From the IMG/VR virus record IMGVR_UViG_3300034062_002204, positions 1 through 57,663 of that record: 57,663 bases of DNA; one strand, written 5' to 3'. The notes beneath the pieces were generated by a model. It was not told the DNA's origin and searched no databases. It saw nothing but the letters and a program-made list of their open reading frames with translations. Shown here in pieces: positions 14,057 through 23,489 of the stretch (positions are counted from its first letter, which is position 1; the number at the start of each line of letters is the position of its first letter). The position numbers and the translations under genes are program-made. Source of the DNA: a virus.

Positions 14057-16570
14057 TTAGTCGAAAAACGAATCAAGAGTTGATTTGTTTTCTAATGACC
14101 AAGAAATTGCATCTAAAATAGTAGAAATAGGTTCTATAAAAGTCTTTTGAAATTGTAAATTGTAATCTATAAATTCATGTAATTTAAGTTCCGGAGGAAG
14201 AATTGAATTGAAAGAAATTATATTCTCTCGAATCATATTCGGTTCTTTAAGATACAAGAATTTAATCTTTTCTCCTTCGTGGATCTCAGTATACTTCTTT
14301 AGAAGATCATTCTTTTTCAAGAGATTGTTGTAAACAAGTGAACCTCTTACATGTATTGGAGTTCCTTTTGTATAGATAGAAATATTAGATGAATATGTTT
14401 TTAGATTATTAACACCTCTGGGAAATGCAATATCTTCTGGAGAAAGCGAAAGAAATTCTTTTTTTACATTATCAATATATTCACGCAAATCAGACTCATT
14501 CGATTTCATGATAATTTTAATTGCTTCTTTAATTTTACCACGACAAAATTTTGGAGTTGAAGATTTAACAGCTTCAATACCCATGATTTTCATTTTTGGT
14601 TCTGAATATCTTACTCCTTCTGAATCATAAACATTTAACATATATCTTTTCTTTGCCGTCCAAATACCACGATCGGCGATCGATTCTCTCTTCATAATCA
14701 TTTTCTGTGAGTATGAATTTAGATAATCAGCTAGATCTTCATAAGAATCATTAATTATTTTCTGAAGTTGTTCTTTGCATATTTTATCTAGAAGATCAAC
14801 TGTCTGTTCGTTAGTCTTATTGGGAAAGAATTTGTTTACTAGATCTTGAAGATCTAAATATGCCGAGTCCGTATCTATTGCGATAACATAATCTTTATTC
14901 GTTTTTAATATATTTCTTAGATATCCATTCAATCTATTAGAAACCCAACGAATAGCCAATTGGCCAGATACAGTAATTGATTCTGCAATTCTCTTATCTG
15001 AGAATCTAAAATATCTATTGGCAATTGCACCATAAGCTGAATTCAATGCAATCTTCTTAGCCATCTGCAGATTCTTATACTTTGAGATATCATTCAGAAT
15101 TTGCTTAGTATCTTCACCAGTCTTATTTGCGGATTCTAAATCTTTTTCCGCTTGAATCATTTTTGACTTATAAATCTTACGTTGTTCGAACATCCAGGAC
15201 ATGAGCTGTGTCAAAAATCCATCCTTATCTCTACGATACAATTGTCCTGTCGCAGACATTGAGAAATTATTTTTCTTTAAATCTGATAGATCTATCTCCT
15301 TAGATAACAATTTATCTACAGAAATACCAGGAATAATCTTATCTATAATTGTGTCCGGAGAAAAATTCCCGCCCATAATAAGATGAGGGTACAGCGATTG
15401 TAAATCGAAAGAAACTACCCAATTATAGAATCCAGGTCTGGGTTCTTTTACATAAGCTCCTTCAATTTCTTCTTTAATTGATTCTTGTCTTTCAGGAATA
15501 ACATAACCTCTTGAAAGTAGATGATTGTAAATAATAACATCCCACATTCTAATTTGAGAGAATACGTCATCGAAATTGACTTTTGCGTCATAAGCCATAG
15601 TCATAGCCAACTCGATTAATTTCATCTTATTTTCAAGAGAAACAACTAAATCCACATCTTTCGCATTGTATTCGAGAAATTTATTATAATCTTCTTTATA
15701 AAGAAGGTGAAGAGAACCATACTCAGAATAATCTAATTTATTTTCACCAAGTTCAACAGAAGCAATATAATCTAATTTATAAGATTCCTGAGCAGAGTAA
15801 GTGAATTTCTTATAGAGATCTAGATAATCAAGAACAGAGATACCGAACATATCATATGTCTGGACTTTCTTACCCATAATTTCAATAGTCTCTTCACGTA
15901 AGATTTTCCATGGCGAAAGATTCTTTGCCTTGGCTTCACCAAATACACGTGTAATTCTATTGATTAGATAGGGAATATCGAAGAATTTAACGTGCCATCC
16001 CGAAACAACATCAGGATAATTCGATTTCCAAACCTTCAAGAATTTCTCTAGTAATATCTCTTCAGATTCACAAGGAAGATATATCGCATCGGTCAAATTT
16101 CCTGTGAAATGATCAAATCCCAATACAATCTTTTTCTCTAGATTAGAAAATTTAATTGTAATGGCATTAATTTCTTCAATGGCATTTGAAATAGAAGGAA
16201 ATCCATTCTCACAAGTACATTCGATATCTATATATGCAACCACAATATCTTCGGTTTTCCATTGTATATCACTGTTAGTGTTTTGTGATATCCATTGATA
16301 TTGTGGTTGTATATTACCATATACTGAGAAATTACCAACATCCTTATTGCGTGCGATAAATTCTCTTGTTTCTTTTACATTCCCAGCATCAAATTCAATA
16401 ACAGGATATTCATCTAAGTTCTTAAATTCCGATACTGTATTTGGTGAAGAGGCAGGAATCCAGATTCTAGGATGAAAATCATTTATCCTATCTTGTTCTC
16501 GCTTCCTGTCCTCAACATAACGAACATATAAAGTATTTCCCCAAGATTGAACATTAGTATAATATTTCAT
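14057..16570 (-). CDS. 43: gp43-like family B DNA polymerase
   Basis: 837 residues (T4 898). 3'-5' exonuclease: Exo I AYIDIECTCENG, Exo II GWHVKFFDIPYL, Exo III region YNAKDVDLVVSL. Polymerase: motif A SFDLQSLYPHLI, motif B KKIALNSAYGAIANR, motif C IAIDTDSAYL. The C-terminus ends with an aliphatic/aromatic clamp-binding-like tail (LDSFFD). Replicates the genome with gp45, gp44/62, gp41 and gp32. TATAAT ends 7 nt before the ATG, so the transcript may be nearly leaderless. regA is not adjacent here, unlike T4. Confidence 0.98.
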   Translation of the reverse strand: MKYYTNVQSWGNTLYVRYVEDRKREQDRINDFHPRIWIPASSPNTVSEFKNLDEYPVIEFDAGNVKETREFIARNKDVGNFSVYGNIQPQYQWISQNTNSDIQWKTEDIVVAYIDIECTCENGFPSISNAIEEINAITIKFSNLEKKIVLGFDHFTGNLTDAIYLPCESEEILLEKFLKVWKSNYPDVVSGWHVKFFDIPYLINRITRVFGEAKAKNLSPWKILREETIEIMGKKVQTYDMFGISVLDYLDLYKKFTYSAQESYKLDYIASVELGENKLDYSEYGSLHLLYKEDYNKFLEYNAKDVDLVVSLENKMKLIELAMTMAYDAKVNFDDVFSQIRMWDVIIYNHLLSRGYVIPERQESIKEEIEGAYVKEPRPGFYNWVVSFDLQSLYPHLIMGGNFSPDTIIDKIIPGISVDKLLSKEIDLSDLKKNNFSMSATGQLYRRDKDGFLTQLMSWMFEQRKIYKSKMIQAEKDLESANKTGEDTKQILNDISKYKNLQMAKKIALNSAYGAIANRYFRFSDKRIAESITVSGQLAIRWVSNRLNGYLRNILKTNKDYVIAIDTDSAYLDLQDLVNKFFPNKTNEQTVDLLDKICKEQLQKIINDSYEDLADYLNSYSQKMIMKRESIADRGIWTAKKRYMLNVYDSEGVRYSEPKMKIMGIEAVKSSTPKFCRGKIKEAIKIIMKSNESDLREYIDNVKKEFLSLSPEDIAFPRGVNNLKTYSSNISIYTKGTPIHVRGSLVYNNLLKKNDLLKKYTEIHEGEKIKFLYLKEPNMIRENIISFNSILPPELKLHEFIDYNLQFQKTFIEPISTILDAISWSLENKSTLDSFFD

Positions 16571-16577
16571 ATTACTA

Positions 16578-16606
16578 ATTATACTATATTATTTGTTATT
16601 TGTCAA
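16578..16606 (-). promoter_or_regulatory. Promoter of the DNA polymerase gene
   Basis: TTGACA, 17-nt spacer, TATAAT, 7 nt to the ATG at 16570. Confidence 0.8.
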
Positions 16607-17223
16607 GTAATTTGTATCTTAGATGAGAAGTCATTTACTTTTGCAAGCAGAGACGCACCATATCCGGAATCTAGATTAAGTCCTCTGCCACCAATTACTT
16701 GTGTTACTGCTCTATCTGCATCGGCTTGATTTGTGAATTGTATTTTTCCAGATAATCCAACCAATACAAATTTAACAGAAATAATTGCAGAAATATTTCT
16801 ATCAGTTACCAACAGATCTGGATCTTGGATAATATTGAATCCACATAGATCACCATACGTTTTATAATTTGATCTACCAGTTAATTGGATGTATCCTCTC
16901 CCACGATAAGTCCAACCATCTCCTGGATTAACATTACCCATTCCCCTACCAATAACATTGGTATTTCCATAAATCAATTCAGCAAATTCTTGTGGATTGC
17001 ATTTTATTCTTGACAATTCTGAATCTGACAATCGATAAACCCTAGAACCAAATATAGATTTGATTCTAGAATTATCTGTTTTACAATAATTTAGATTTTC
17101 TTCTTTTGGGATTAAACCACACTCTTTATATGCATTGGATATTATCGCTTTTTTTAAAAAATCACATTTAATACCGCAAGCTACACATGCATCTAATATT
17201 GGTTGTATAAGTTGTTTATCCAT
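16603..17223 (-). CDS. GH19 chitinase-like endolysin
   Basis: 206 residues from the ATG at 17223. Glycoside hydrolase 19 fold: NAYKECGLIPKEENLNY (first catalytic Glu region), then GDGWTYRGRGYIQLTGRSNYKTYG, the hallmark of phage GH19 lysozymes, and a C-terminal GYGASLLAKVNDF. Presumably cuts peptidoglycan at lysis. No signal peptide, so a holin would be needed; candidate membrane proteins lie at 25.0-27.2 kb. The start is 2 nt after the stop of the upstream gene. Confidence 0.9.
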   Translation of the reverse strand: MDKQLIQPILDACVACGIKCDFLKKAIISNAYKECGLIPKEENLNYCKTDNSRIKSIFGSRVYRLSDSELSRIKCNPQEFAELIYGNTNVIGRGMGNVNPGDGWTYRGRGYIQLTGRSNYKTYGDLCGFNIIQDPDLLVTDRNISAIISVKFVLVGLSGKIQFTNQADADRAVTQVIGGRGLNLDSGYGASLLAKVNDFSSKIQIT

Positions 17224-17225
17224 AT

Positions 17226-17876
17226 CTATGTCCAAAGAAATCGTCTAATCTTAATAAGACGAATTAACATTTGTTCGTCTTCTTTATCATATTTAGCTTC
17301 AATCTTTGTGATTGTTTTAAACACTTGTCTTTCTTGTTTGGTTGACCGTTTTAAAGTATAATATGTTTCTCCATCACGTTGGACTTCAACAAGATCATCT
17401 CTGAGAGTTTTGCCTTTAAATACTTCATAATAATTAGCTTCAACATATGGATCTGGTCTATTTGGTCGTGTTTCTTTCCACCAAGTATAAAGATCTAGAA
17501 CTTCTTTTGCTGCTTTAGCTTGATGCACTAATTCAGTTTGATTAATCTTCCAATTCAAATATTCGATACCATCTTCTGGAGAACGAAATCTTCGAAATTT
17601 CTTGTCGAACCAAGATAATTTTGAATACTTAGATCTATCAGTCCATGTATTCATCCATGCTTTTTCGATCTCAACGAAATCAACAAGAAGATTAAAATTA
17701 ACATGTAACATACGAGTGTCGGTGTCATAATAACCTGGCTCCAACCCAGTATTTACGATATGATATCTTCTACATGTTCTGAAACGAACCCAATCCAATA
17801 CCAGAATATACTTATCTTTAAGCATATAAAGAATATCTTCAATCTGTTCTTTCCAATAGTTTTTGTATTTCATCAT
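17226..17876 (-). CDS. Conserved phage hypothetical protein, 216 residues
   Basis: Segments such as CRRYHIVNTGLEPGYYDTDTRMLH and VNFNLLVDFVEIEKAW recur in uncharacterised proteins of many large phages. Trp/Tyr-rich and basic; ends in an Arg-rich helix. SD AAGGAATTC before tandem ATGs. Function unknown. Confidence 0.8.
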   Translation of the reverse strand: MMKYKNYWKEQIEDILYMLKDKYILVLDWVRFRTCRRYHIVNTGLEPGYYDTDTRMLHVNFNLLVDFVEIEKAWMNTWTDRSKYSKLSWFDKKFRRFRSPEDGIEYLNWKINQTELVHQAKAAKEVLDLYTWWKETRPNRPDPYVEANYYEVFKGKTLRDDLVEVQRDGETYYTLKRSTKQERQVFKTITKIEAKYDKEDEQMLIRLIKIRRFLWT

Positions 17877-17924
17877 GAATTCCTTCTTGTGGTTTTTAGT
17901 GAATGTATTCTATAACCACTAAAA

Positions 17925-20900
17925 TTAAAAATTTAGTCTTAGACTTAACTGTAGTTGTCTTGAAGTTCCTAGACCAACAGTTTTATCAAGTGTTGATTGT
18001 ATCGTTCCAAATACAGCTCCCTTTGTTACATCATTGTAAGATTGACCGGGTTGTAGTGTATTAGACTGACCAATTCTGGATGGAATTGCATTTGGTAATT
18101 GTGCTGGAGGATTTGTAAAATTTACATTATTAAAGATGTTATATAATTCTGTTCTGAAAATTAAATTGTATTTGTCTTTAGCATAAATCTTTTTCTGAAG
18201 AGTTAGATCTGCTTGGAAAAGCATTGGACCTCTCAACGAGTATCTAGAAGCGTTTCCAAAATATCCAGGCAACGGAACTGAGAAAGCAGCAGGATTCAAG
18301 AAAATTGTTTTATCAGTATTTTTGATATATGACGAAACTCCTAATACATAATCAGGTCTGCGGATTTGTCTTGTTTGTCCACCACCAGGAACATTAATAA
18401 CAGCTACAGAATTAGACCCTACAGAACTATTATAGTACAATCCAGATGATTTGTCAAGAAAGATTATGTCGTTTCTTACGATTAATGGATCAAGAGGAAG
18501 ACCTGATCTGGTATTGATAACAGAACCAATCTGCCACGTTTTCCATTCATACAATCCAACAATATTTAAATTGTGACGAATATCCGCTGCATTATTACCA
18601 TAATCGGTTCTCCAATTGAAAGGATTTGCAACAGTTACAGTTTCATTTGAACCACCAGATGAACCGATTGATCTTCCCCATGTATATGATACACCATAAA
18701 TTAGGCCGCTCTTCGTTTTTCTGTTTAGAGTTGCCTGTAAAGCATTATAATGATCATTACCACCTGATGTTTTTACATCAACTTCAGCAAATCTATCACC
18801 AAATTGTCTCTTTACAGTTCCAGTAGGAGTTACATCTGTGATTAGATTTCCAAGTGTTCTAATGAACAAATTTCTACCAAGAGAACCAACATACGCAACA
18901 GTTAAAACATTATCTTTAATTTGTTGTTGAACTGATGCTGTATATGAATAAACAGTTTCCGGAATATTATAACCCGAAGAATAAGCTCTTGGTTGAAAAC
19001 GAAGATTTGGGTCATTGATATTGTAAGAAGCAATAATAGAAGTTGGATTAATCGGATAAGTTGTATTAGTTAGAGTCTTACTAACACGATCAGATTCAAA
19101 TGGTTGGATAAGATCTTCTGGTTGTCCTGGTCCAAAATAAACACCAGTTCCTACACGAAATACAGTCTTACCATTTAGAGAATTTGGACTCCATGTTCCA
19201 GATAATCTTGGCGAAAAATTATCTTTATTTGAACGATAGACAGGAAGATTATTTGGTAAAATGTTTCCTGTTTCTGGTGACCAATTAACTAATAGATTTC
19301 TCTTTTCCTTGAAAACTGAATAGAATTCATATCTAATTCCATAATTAACAGTAAAGTTAGAAGATGCTTTCCATTCATCTTGTATATAACCAATTAAATA
19401 ATTCTGAGTAATTTCTCTTTCTCCAGTTGCTCTATTATTAAATGGAGAAGGTGCAGAAAGATCACCCAAGAATTGTATTTGAAGTGGTCGATTATTAATT
19501 AGATCTTCTACGTTTGAGAAACTATAAGTTGTTCCACCAAGACGATCTGTAAATAAACGGATAAATCTTAATTCTCCACCAAACTTAAAATTATGAGAAG
19601 AATTAATCCATGAAAAATTATCAATCAAAGTAATTGAAGTATTAGTATAAGGTTGTCCACGACCATTTGTAGCAGAATTTGATCTTACTAGACCACCAGC
19701 AGTAGCAAATCCTGTGCTTGAACCTTGTGTTGTAATACCAGATAAAGCAACGCCACCAGTTAGATTAATTGAAATATCTGCTGGATTAAAGTTATTTACA
19801 ATTGGTGCAGTTCCCCATGCTCTTGTTTTATAAGCATTTAATCCAATCTTGGTTTCATTAATCTTCTGTGGTGTGATAATCCATTGAACATTTGCTACAG
19901 CATTTTGTGGAACCGCAGTAACATCAATAGAATTTCCAGTAACACCTAGTGGTTGAATTGACTTACCACTATCTCTGAAGTAACGGAAATATCCAGAAAG
20001 ATTATCTGAAATTTTTGAATCTAATCTTAGACCAAACGAATTTTCATCTACAGTCTGTTTTCTATCAATAGCAACAATAGAAGCATTCGGATCTGTTGTT
20101 GGAATATTTCCAACTGGATAAAGTGCTAGAAGATTTCTAACTTGTGGAACTGCTCTTGCTTTTGCTGTTTCTGATGGAACAGCTTCTCTAAACGGAACCG
20201 ATTGTCTCTGTCTTAGACCTTCATATGATGCAAACCAAAAAGTCTTATCTTGCTTTACTGGACCACCAACAGAGCCACCAAATTGATTTAGACGTAAAGG
20301 ATTCTTAGCAGCATCAAAGAAATTTCTAGAATCTAATACATTATTTCTAAGATATTCAAAAACACCACCATGAATCTTATTACCACCAGACTTAGTTACA
20401 ATTGTGATTTGACCACCAGTTCCTGTACCATATTCTGCTGGATAATTATTAGATTCAACACGAAATTCTTGAACATTTTCCATTGAAGATTGTAATCTAA
20501 AGAATGAAGAAATCTGCCCATTTAGATTACCCGGAGAAGCATCAATAATAGAAGATCCTTCAATTCCATCATATTTAATAGCATTTTGTTGATTAGATCT
20601 ACCACTAAACTTAATATTATCAAATGTACCACCGCCAGCAGTTGAAGCACCAGGAGCTAATAGATATAACTGTGAAATTTGTCTACCATTTAGCGGAAGA
20701 TTTGAAACTTCTCTTTCAGAAACATTAACACCAATCTTCGCTGAAGATGTATCGATAGTCGTAACTTCACCACCTTCAACAATAATTTCAGTCTTAATAA
20801 TTTGAGGTACTAAGATGAAATTGATACCAATAGATTCATTAACCAATAATTTAATTCCTGTTTTCTGTGTATTTGCAAAACCGGGAGCAGAAGCTTTTAC

Positions 20901-21110
20901 ATTATAAGATGAAGCAGGTAGATTTGTGATAATGTATTCACCAACTTCATTTGTTACCACTTCTCTTACAGATCCAGTTTTTTCATTCTGAATCTTAACA
21001 GTTGCACCAATAATTACTTCTTCATTCTTGTCAAAAATCTTTCCTCTAATCGAAGCTTCTTGACAAAATAAGCTAGTCGTTAATAAAAATAAACTTAATA
21101 AATATTTCAT
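17925..21110 (-). CDS. Oar-like TonB-dependent outer-membrane protein
   Basis: 1061 residues. Signal peptide at residues 1-17 (MKYLLSLFLLTTSLFC), carboxypeptidase-regulatory-like domain at about 20-105 (GATVKIQNEKTG, GEYIITNLPA), TonB plug at about 115-240 (REVSNLPLNGRQISQLYLL, YDGIEG, FRVESNNYPAEYGTG), then a large beta-barrel ending in Leu-Arg-Leu-Asn-Phe as outer-membrane barrels do. Segments such as LRNNVLDSRNFFD and NQFGGSVGGPVKQDKTFWFASYEGLR are typical of the Oar-like proteins abundant in Acidobacteriota. The frame is intact and base composition matches neighbouring phage genes, so it is long resident. It could alter the host surface, block superinfection or import a nutrient. Confidence 0.93.
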   Translation of the reverse strand: MKYLLSLFLLTTSLFCQEASIRGKIFDKNEEVIIGATVKIQNEKTGSVREVVTNEVGEYIITNLPASSYNVKASAPGFANTQKTGIKLLVNESIGINFILVPQIIKTEIIVEGGEVTTIDTSSAKIGVNVSEREVSNLPLNGRQISQLYLLAPGASTAGGGTFDNIKFSGRSNQQNAIKYDGIEGSSIIDASPGNLNGQISSFFRLQSSMENVQEFRVESNNYPAEYGTGTGGQITIVTKSGGNKIHGGVFEYLRNNVLDSRNFFDAAKNPLRLNQFGGSVGGPVKQDKTFWFASYEGLRQRQSVPFREAVPSETAKARAVPQVRNLLALYPVGNIPTTDPNASIVAIDRKQTVDENSFGLRLDSKISDNLSGYFRYFRDSGKSIQPLGVTGNSIDVTAVPQNAVANVQWIITPQKINETKIGLNAYKTRAWGTAPIVNNFNPADISINLTGGVALSGITTQGSSTGFATAGGLVRSNSATNGRGQPYTNTSITLIDNFSWINSSHNFKFGGELRFIRLFTDRLGGTTYSFSNVEDLINNRPLQIQFLGDLSAPSPFNNRATGEREITQNYLIGYIQDEWKASSNFTVNYGIRYEFYSVFKEKRNLLVNWSPETGNILPNNLPVYRSNKDNFSPRLSGTWSPNSLNGKTVFRVGTGVYFGPGQPEDLIQPFESDRVSKTLTNTTYPINPTSIIASYNINDPNLRFQPRAYSSGYNIPETVYSYTASVQQQIKDNVLTVAYVGSLGRNLFIRTLGNLITDVTPTGTVKRQFGDRFAEVDVKTSGGNDHYNALQATLNRKTKSGLIYGVSYTWGRSIGSSGGSNETVTVANPFNWRTDYGNNAADIRHNLNIVGLYEWKTWQIGSVINTRSGLPLDPLIVRNDIIFLDKSSGLYYNSSVGSNSVAVINVPGGGQTRQIRRPDYVLGVSSYIKNTDKTIFLNPAAFSVPLPGYFGNASRYSLRGPMLFQADLTLQKKIYAKDKYNLIFRTELYNIFNNVNFTNPPAQLPNAIPSRIGQSNTLQPGQSYNDVTKGAVFGTIQSTLDKTVGLGTSRQLQLSLRLNF

Positions 21111-21158
21111 ACATTCCTTTATTACTATTTGGTTACTTTTCTTTCATTTAAAACACGT

Positions 21159-21180
21159 GAACGGCAATTAATTGCCGTTC
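21159..21180 (-). terminator. Palindromic terminator between thioredoxin and the TonB-dependent gene
   Basis: GAACGGCAA-TTAA-TTGCCGTTC is a perfect inverted repeat; on the minus strand ACGTGTTTT follows. The rest of the 116-bp gap holds an AAGGAATGT ribosome site before 21110. Confidence 0.65.
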
Positions 21181-21226
21181 ATTTTATTTATGTAATTCGT
21201 ACAACATCTGATATTTCTAACATCAT

Positions 21227-21493
21227 CTAAGACAACTCATCAATTACATCTTGAATATATTTCTTAGTCTTAGAACCAACAAATCTGAAGATCTCTTCGT
21301 TACGATGATTCACGAATACCACTGTTGGTAGTGATTTAATCTTATATTCGATAGCAGCATTCCCATCTTCTTCAGAATCTACATCCTTCACAACAAATTC
21401 ATGACTAGGATTCGATACCTTCAATTCTTCTATGATTGGCTCTAGAGCCACACAAGCGGAACACCATTCTGCCCCAAATTTAATTATTTGCAT
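21227..21493 (-). CDS. Thioredoxin
   Basis: 88 residues. Active site WCSAC at about residues 11-15, cis-Pro in SLPTVVF, and the C-terminal helix. A dithiol reductant that could serve phage or host ribonucleotide reductase or other enzymes. The thioredoxin-fold protein at 26290-26577 lacks the cysteines. Confidence 0.9.
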   Translation of the reverse strand: MQIIKFGAEWCSACVALEPIIEELKVSNPSHEFVVKDVDSEEDGNAAIEYKIKSLPTVVFVNHRNEEIFRFVGSKTKKYIQDVIDELS

Positions 21494-21511
21494 ATTAACC
21501 TTTCAAGATTA

Positions 21512-21527
21512 GGGGAGTTTCCTCCCC
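21512..21527 (-). terminator. Hairpin after the Hsp20 gene
   Basis: GGGGAG-GAAA-CTCCCC with a short downstream T-poor tail; lies 4 nt past the Hsp20 stop. Confidence 0.55.
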
Positions 21528-21530
21528 TCA

Positions 21531-21959
21531 TTATAATTCTTTGATATTGAATTTCTTCGGCTTCTTCGATTCAGGAAGAACCAATTCAAGATCAATACTC
21601 AACATACCATTTTTATAATCAACATCTGTTACTTCGACATATTCACCTAGAGTGAATGATCTAATAAATTCTCTTTCAGCAATTCCCTTATGAACATAAG
21701 TCACACCTTCAGGAAGAGGCTTTGGTTCTGCCTTTCCTTTAACGTGCAATTGATTGTCTTCTACTGTTACTTCCAAATCTTCTGGCGCAAATCCAGCTAC
21801 AGCAAAAGTGATATTGAACTTAGAATCTTCACTCTTTGTTAGATTGTATGGAGGATAAGTGCCTGATTGTTTGGCTTGTTCATTCCAGAAAGAAGTCACG
21901 TTATCATAATTGAATAGTGGAAAAGATAGTGGATCTAATGTAATGCGTCTGTAAGTCAT
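21531..21959 (-). CDS. Hsp20 small heat-shock protein
   Basis: 142 residues with an alpha-crystallin domain: FNITFAVAGFAPEDLEVTVEDNQLHVKGKA, then GIAEREFIRSFTLGEYVEV and the closing GMLSIDLELVLPE; the C-terminal tail carries no clear IxI. Small heat-shock proteins of this kind are widespread in T4-like marine phages, perhaps aiding capsid folding. SD AGGAGAAAAAC. An AATAAATA late-type box lies about 60 nt upstream. Confidence 0.92.
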   Translation of the reverse strand: MTYRRITLDPLSFPLFNYDNVTSFWNEQAKQSGTYPPYNLTKSEDSKFNITFAVAGFAPEDLEVTVEDNQLHVKGKAEPKPLPEGVTYVHKGIAEREFIRSFTLGEYVEVTDVDYKNGMLSIDLELVLPESKKPKKFNIKEL

Positions 21960-22038
21960 TGTTTTTCTCCTAGTTAAAGCGAGTAAGTTGTGAGAATCCG
22001 ATAGGCATTCTCAATACTATTTATTATACTAAAAATTT

Positions 22039-22248
22039 CTATCCATTCAAAATCCGTTTATCGGAGAAATATTGAATATTTGGTGTTGTTTGTGGGTATG
22101 TATTTGTAATTGTTGGATATTGATTTGGATAATAATTCCAATAGTTTTTTTGTTTAGTAGAAATCTTTATCGTTCCTTCTGATTCTAATGTAACTTCTAC
22201 TCCATCATCAATATGAAGTTCTATGTCATTTATCTTGATTTTTTTCAT
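22039..22248 (-). CDS. Hypothetical protein, 69 residues
   Basis: MKKIKINDIELHIDDGVEVTLESEG then a Tyr/Asn/Pro/Thr-rich tail. Preceded by AGGAG. Looks like a small beta-strand protein; no family recognised. Confidence 0.7.
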   Translation of the reverse strand: MKKIKINDIELHIDDGVEVTLESEGTIKISTKQKNYWNYYPNQYPTITNTYPQTTPNIQYFSDKRILNG

Positions 22249-22268
22249 AATACTCCTATAATGAAAAT

Positions 22269-22287
22269 GGGAGGAACGAGTCCTCCC
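22269..22287 (-). terminator. Terminator after the virion protein gene
   Basis: GGGAGGA-CTCGT-TCCTCCC followed by ATTTTC on the minus strand. Confidence 0.7.
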
Positions 22288-22308
22288 ACCATTTTAATTG
22301 TTTTTGTT

Positions 22309-23028
22309 TTAAGCGTCTGGGAAGATAGTATCTTCTGCGTCGCCCATTGTTGCAGCAGGAACACTCATAGCAACTAGAGTTTCATATAACTTGCGATTAT
22401 ATCTTCCACCCATAATAACAGTTCCAACTACACCAGTTGCTCCAGTAGAACCAATGGTAACAGTTGGGGCGGAAGTTGTATAAGACCCTCCGTTAGTTAC
22501 TGTTACACTAGTTACTGCTCCAGCAGCTGAAACAACTGCAACACCAGATGCTCCACCTGTAGAGAAAACGACTGGTGGAGGTGCAGCAGGATTATATCCA
22601 GTCGCTCCTGTTGTATTTAAATTAATTTCTTTAACATAACCAGCACCTTGTACTACTTTAACCCAACCAGCATGTGCTGGACCTGGATTAATTAGAGCTC
22701 CTGTTGGACCAGTAGCACCCATTTCTTTTGTATCTACACCAAAAGTTTGAGTTTTCTTTTCTGTTTCAGAAAGATATTTTGGCATCTCAGAAACGAAGAA
22801 TCCTGTTGATCCTGATGCTAGATAGATTGAACTTTCTAATGTGATTGATGTATTGGAATTAACTGTAACGACTGCAGCTTTCTGTGTTCCTGATGCAAAT
22901 AGATCGCCATTCTCAACTTCTGTTAAGAATGTTGTATCAACACCAGTAACAGTTACTCCAGTTGCGCCGCCAGTATTTACTGATGTTCCAGACAGGAATT
23001 TAACTTCTTTATTTCCCCAAAGTGACAT
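22309..23028 (-). CDS. Virion structural protein, Gly/Ala/Thr-rich
   Basis: 239 residues, MSLWGNKEVKFLSGTS at the start, a form I know from structural proteins of T4-like marine phages. Beta-rich with repeated GATG/GAVV units (VTNGGSYTTSAPTVTIGSTGATG) and no cysteine. Good SD AAGGAG, and an AATAAATA late-type box about 50 nt upstream, consistent with late expression. Probably head- or neck-associated; exact role unknown. Confidence 0.7.
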   Translation of the reverse strand: MSLWGNKEVKFLSGTSVNTGGATGVTVTGVDTTFLTEVENGDLFASGTQKAAVVTVNSNTSITLESSIYLASGSTGFFVSEMPKYLSETEKKTQTFGVDTKEMGATGPTGALINPGPAHAGWVKVVQGAGYVKEINLNTTGATGYNPAAPPPVVFSTGGASGVAVVSAAGAVTSVTVTNGGSYTTSAPTVTIGSTGATGVVGTVIMGGRYNRKLYETLVAMSVPAATMGDAEDTIFPDA

Positions 23029-23093
23029 GTATTTCTCCTTGATCCTTATAGCTATAATTGTAGGATATATATCTATTTATTAAAATTTGATAT

Positions 23094-23489
23094 TCAACCA
23101 AGGAGTTTCTTAATCCATCCAAATCTCTTATAATCGTATGTTTTTAGACATTCCATACAATGTCGTCCTAATAATTTGGGATGAAATTTCTTTGGAACAG
23201 TTTGAATTCCACATATCCAAGCATCTTTCTCAGTATGCCAACATTTTCCTTCTTGAAAGAGAATTACGTGACCTATCTCATGTATTAACATGGACGTCAT
23301 CTTTTCCCAATCCATATTAGATTTATCTGCATAAAGAATAATATATCCATCCGAACCAGCTACACCATTTACGATTCTATCTTCTGTTTTTGTTTTTGCG
23401 TGTTCGTAATATGATGTGTCTATCTGGATAGATATATCTTCTTTATCGGTTATCCAATCAACTAATTCCTGGAATATCTTTTTCTTCAT
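23094..23489 (-). CDS. HEIGH-type zinc metallopeptidase-like protein
   Basis: 131 residues with MLIHEIGHVILFQEG then TEKDAWICG, paralogous to 7064-7471. C-terminal half Cys/His-rich (GRHCMECLKTYDYK). ATG overlaps the stop of the GMP reductase gene (ATGA). Substrate unknown. Confidence 0.75.
   Translation of the reverse strand: MKKKIFQELVDWITDKEDISIQIDTSYYEHAKTKTEDRIVNGVAGSDGYIILYADKSNMDWEKMTSMLIHEIGHVILFQEGKCWHTEKDAWICGIQTVPKKFHPKLLGRHCMECLKTYDYKRFGWIKKLLG

Noticed and set aside
21110-21493. Bacterial contamination or chimera around the TonB-dependent gene
   Set aside because: Spacing, AT content and codon style match phage genes on both sides, and there is no flanking mobile element or broken gene.
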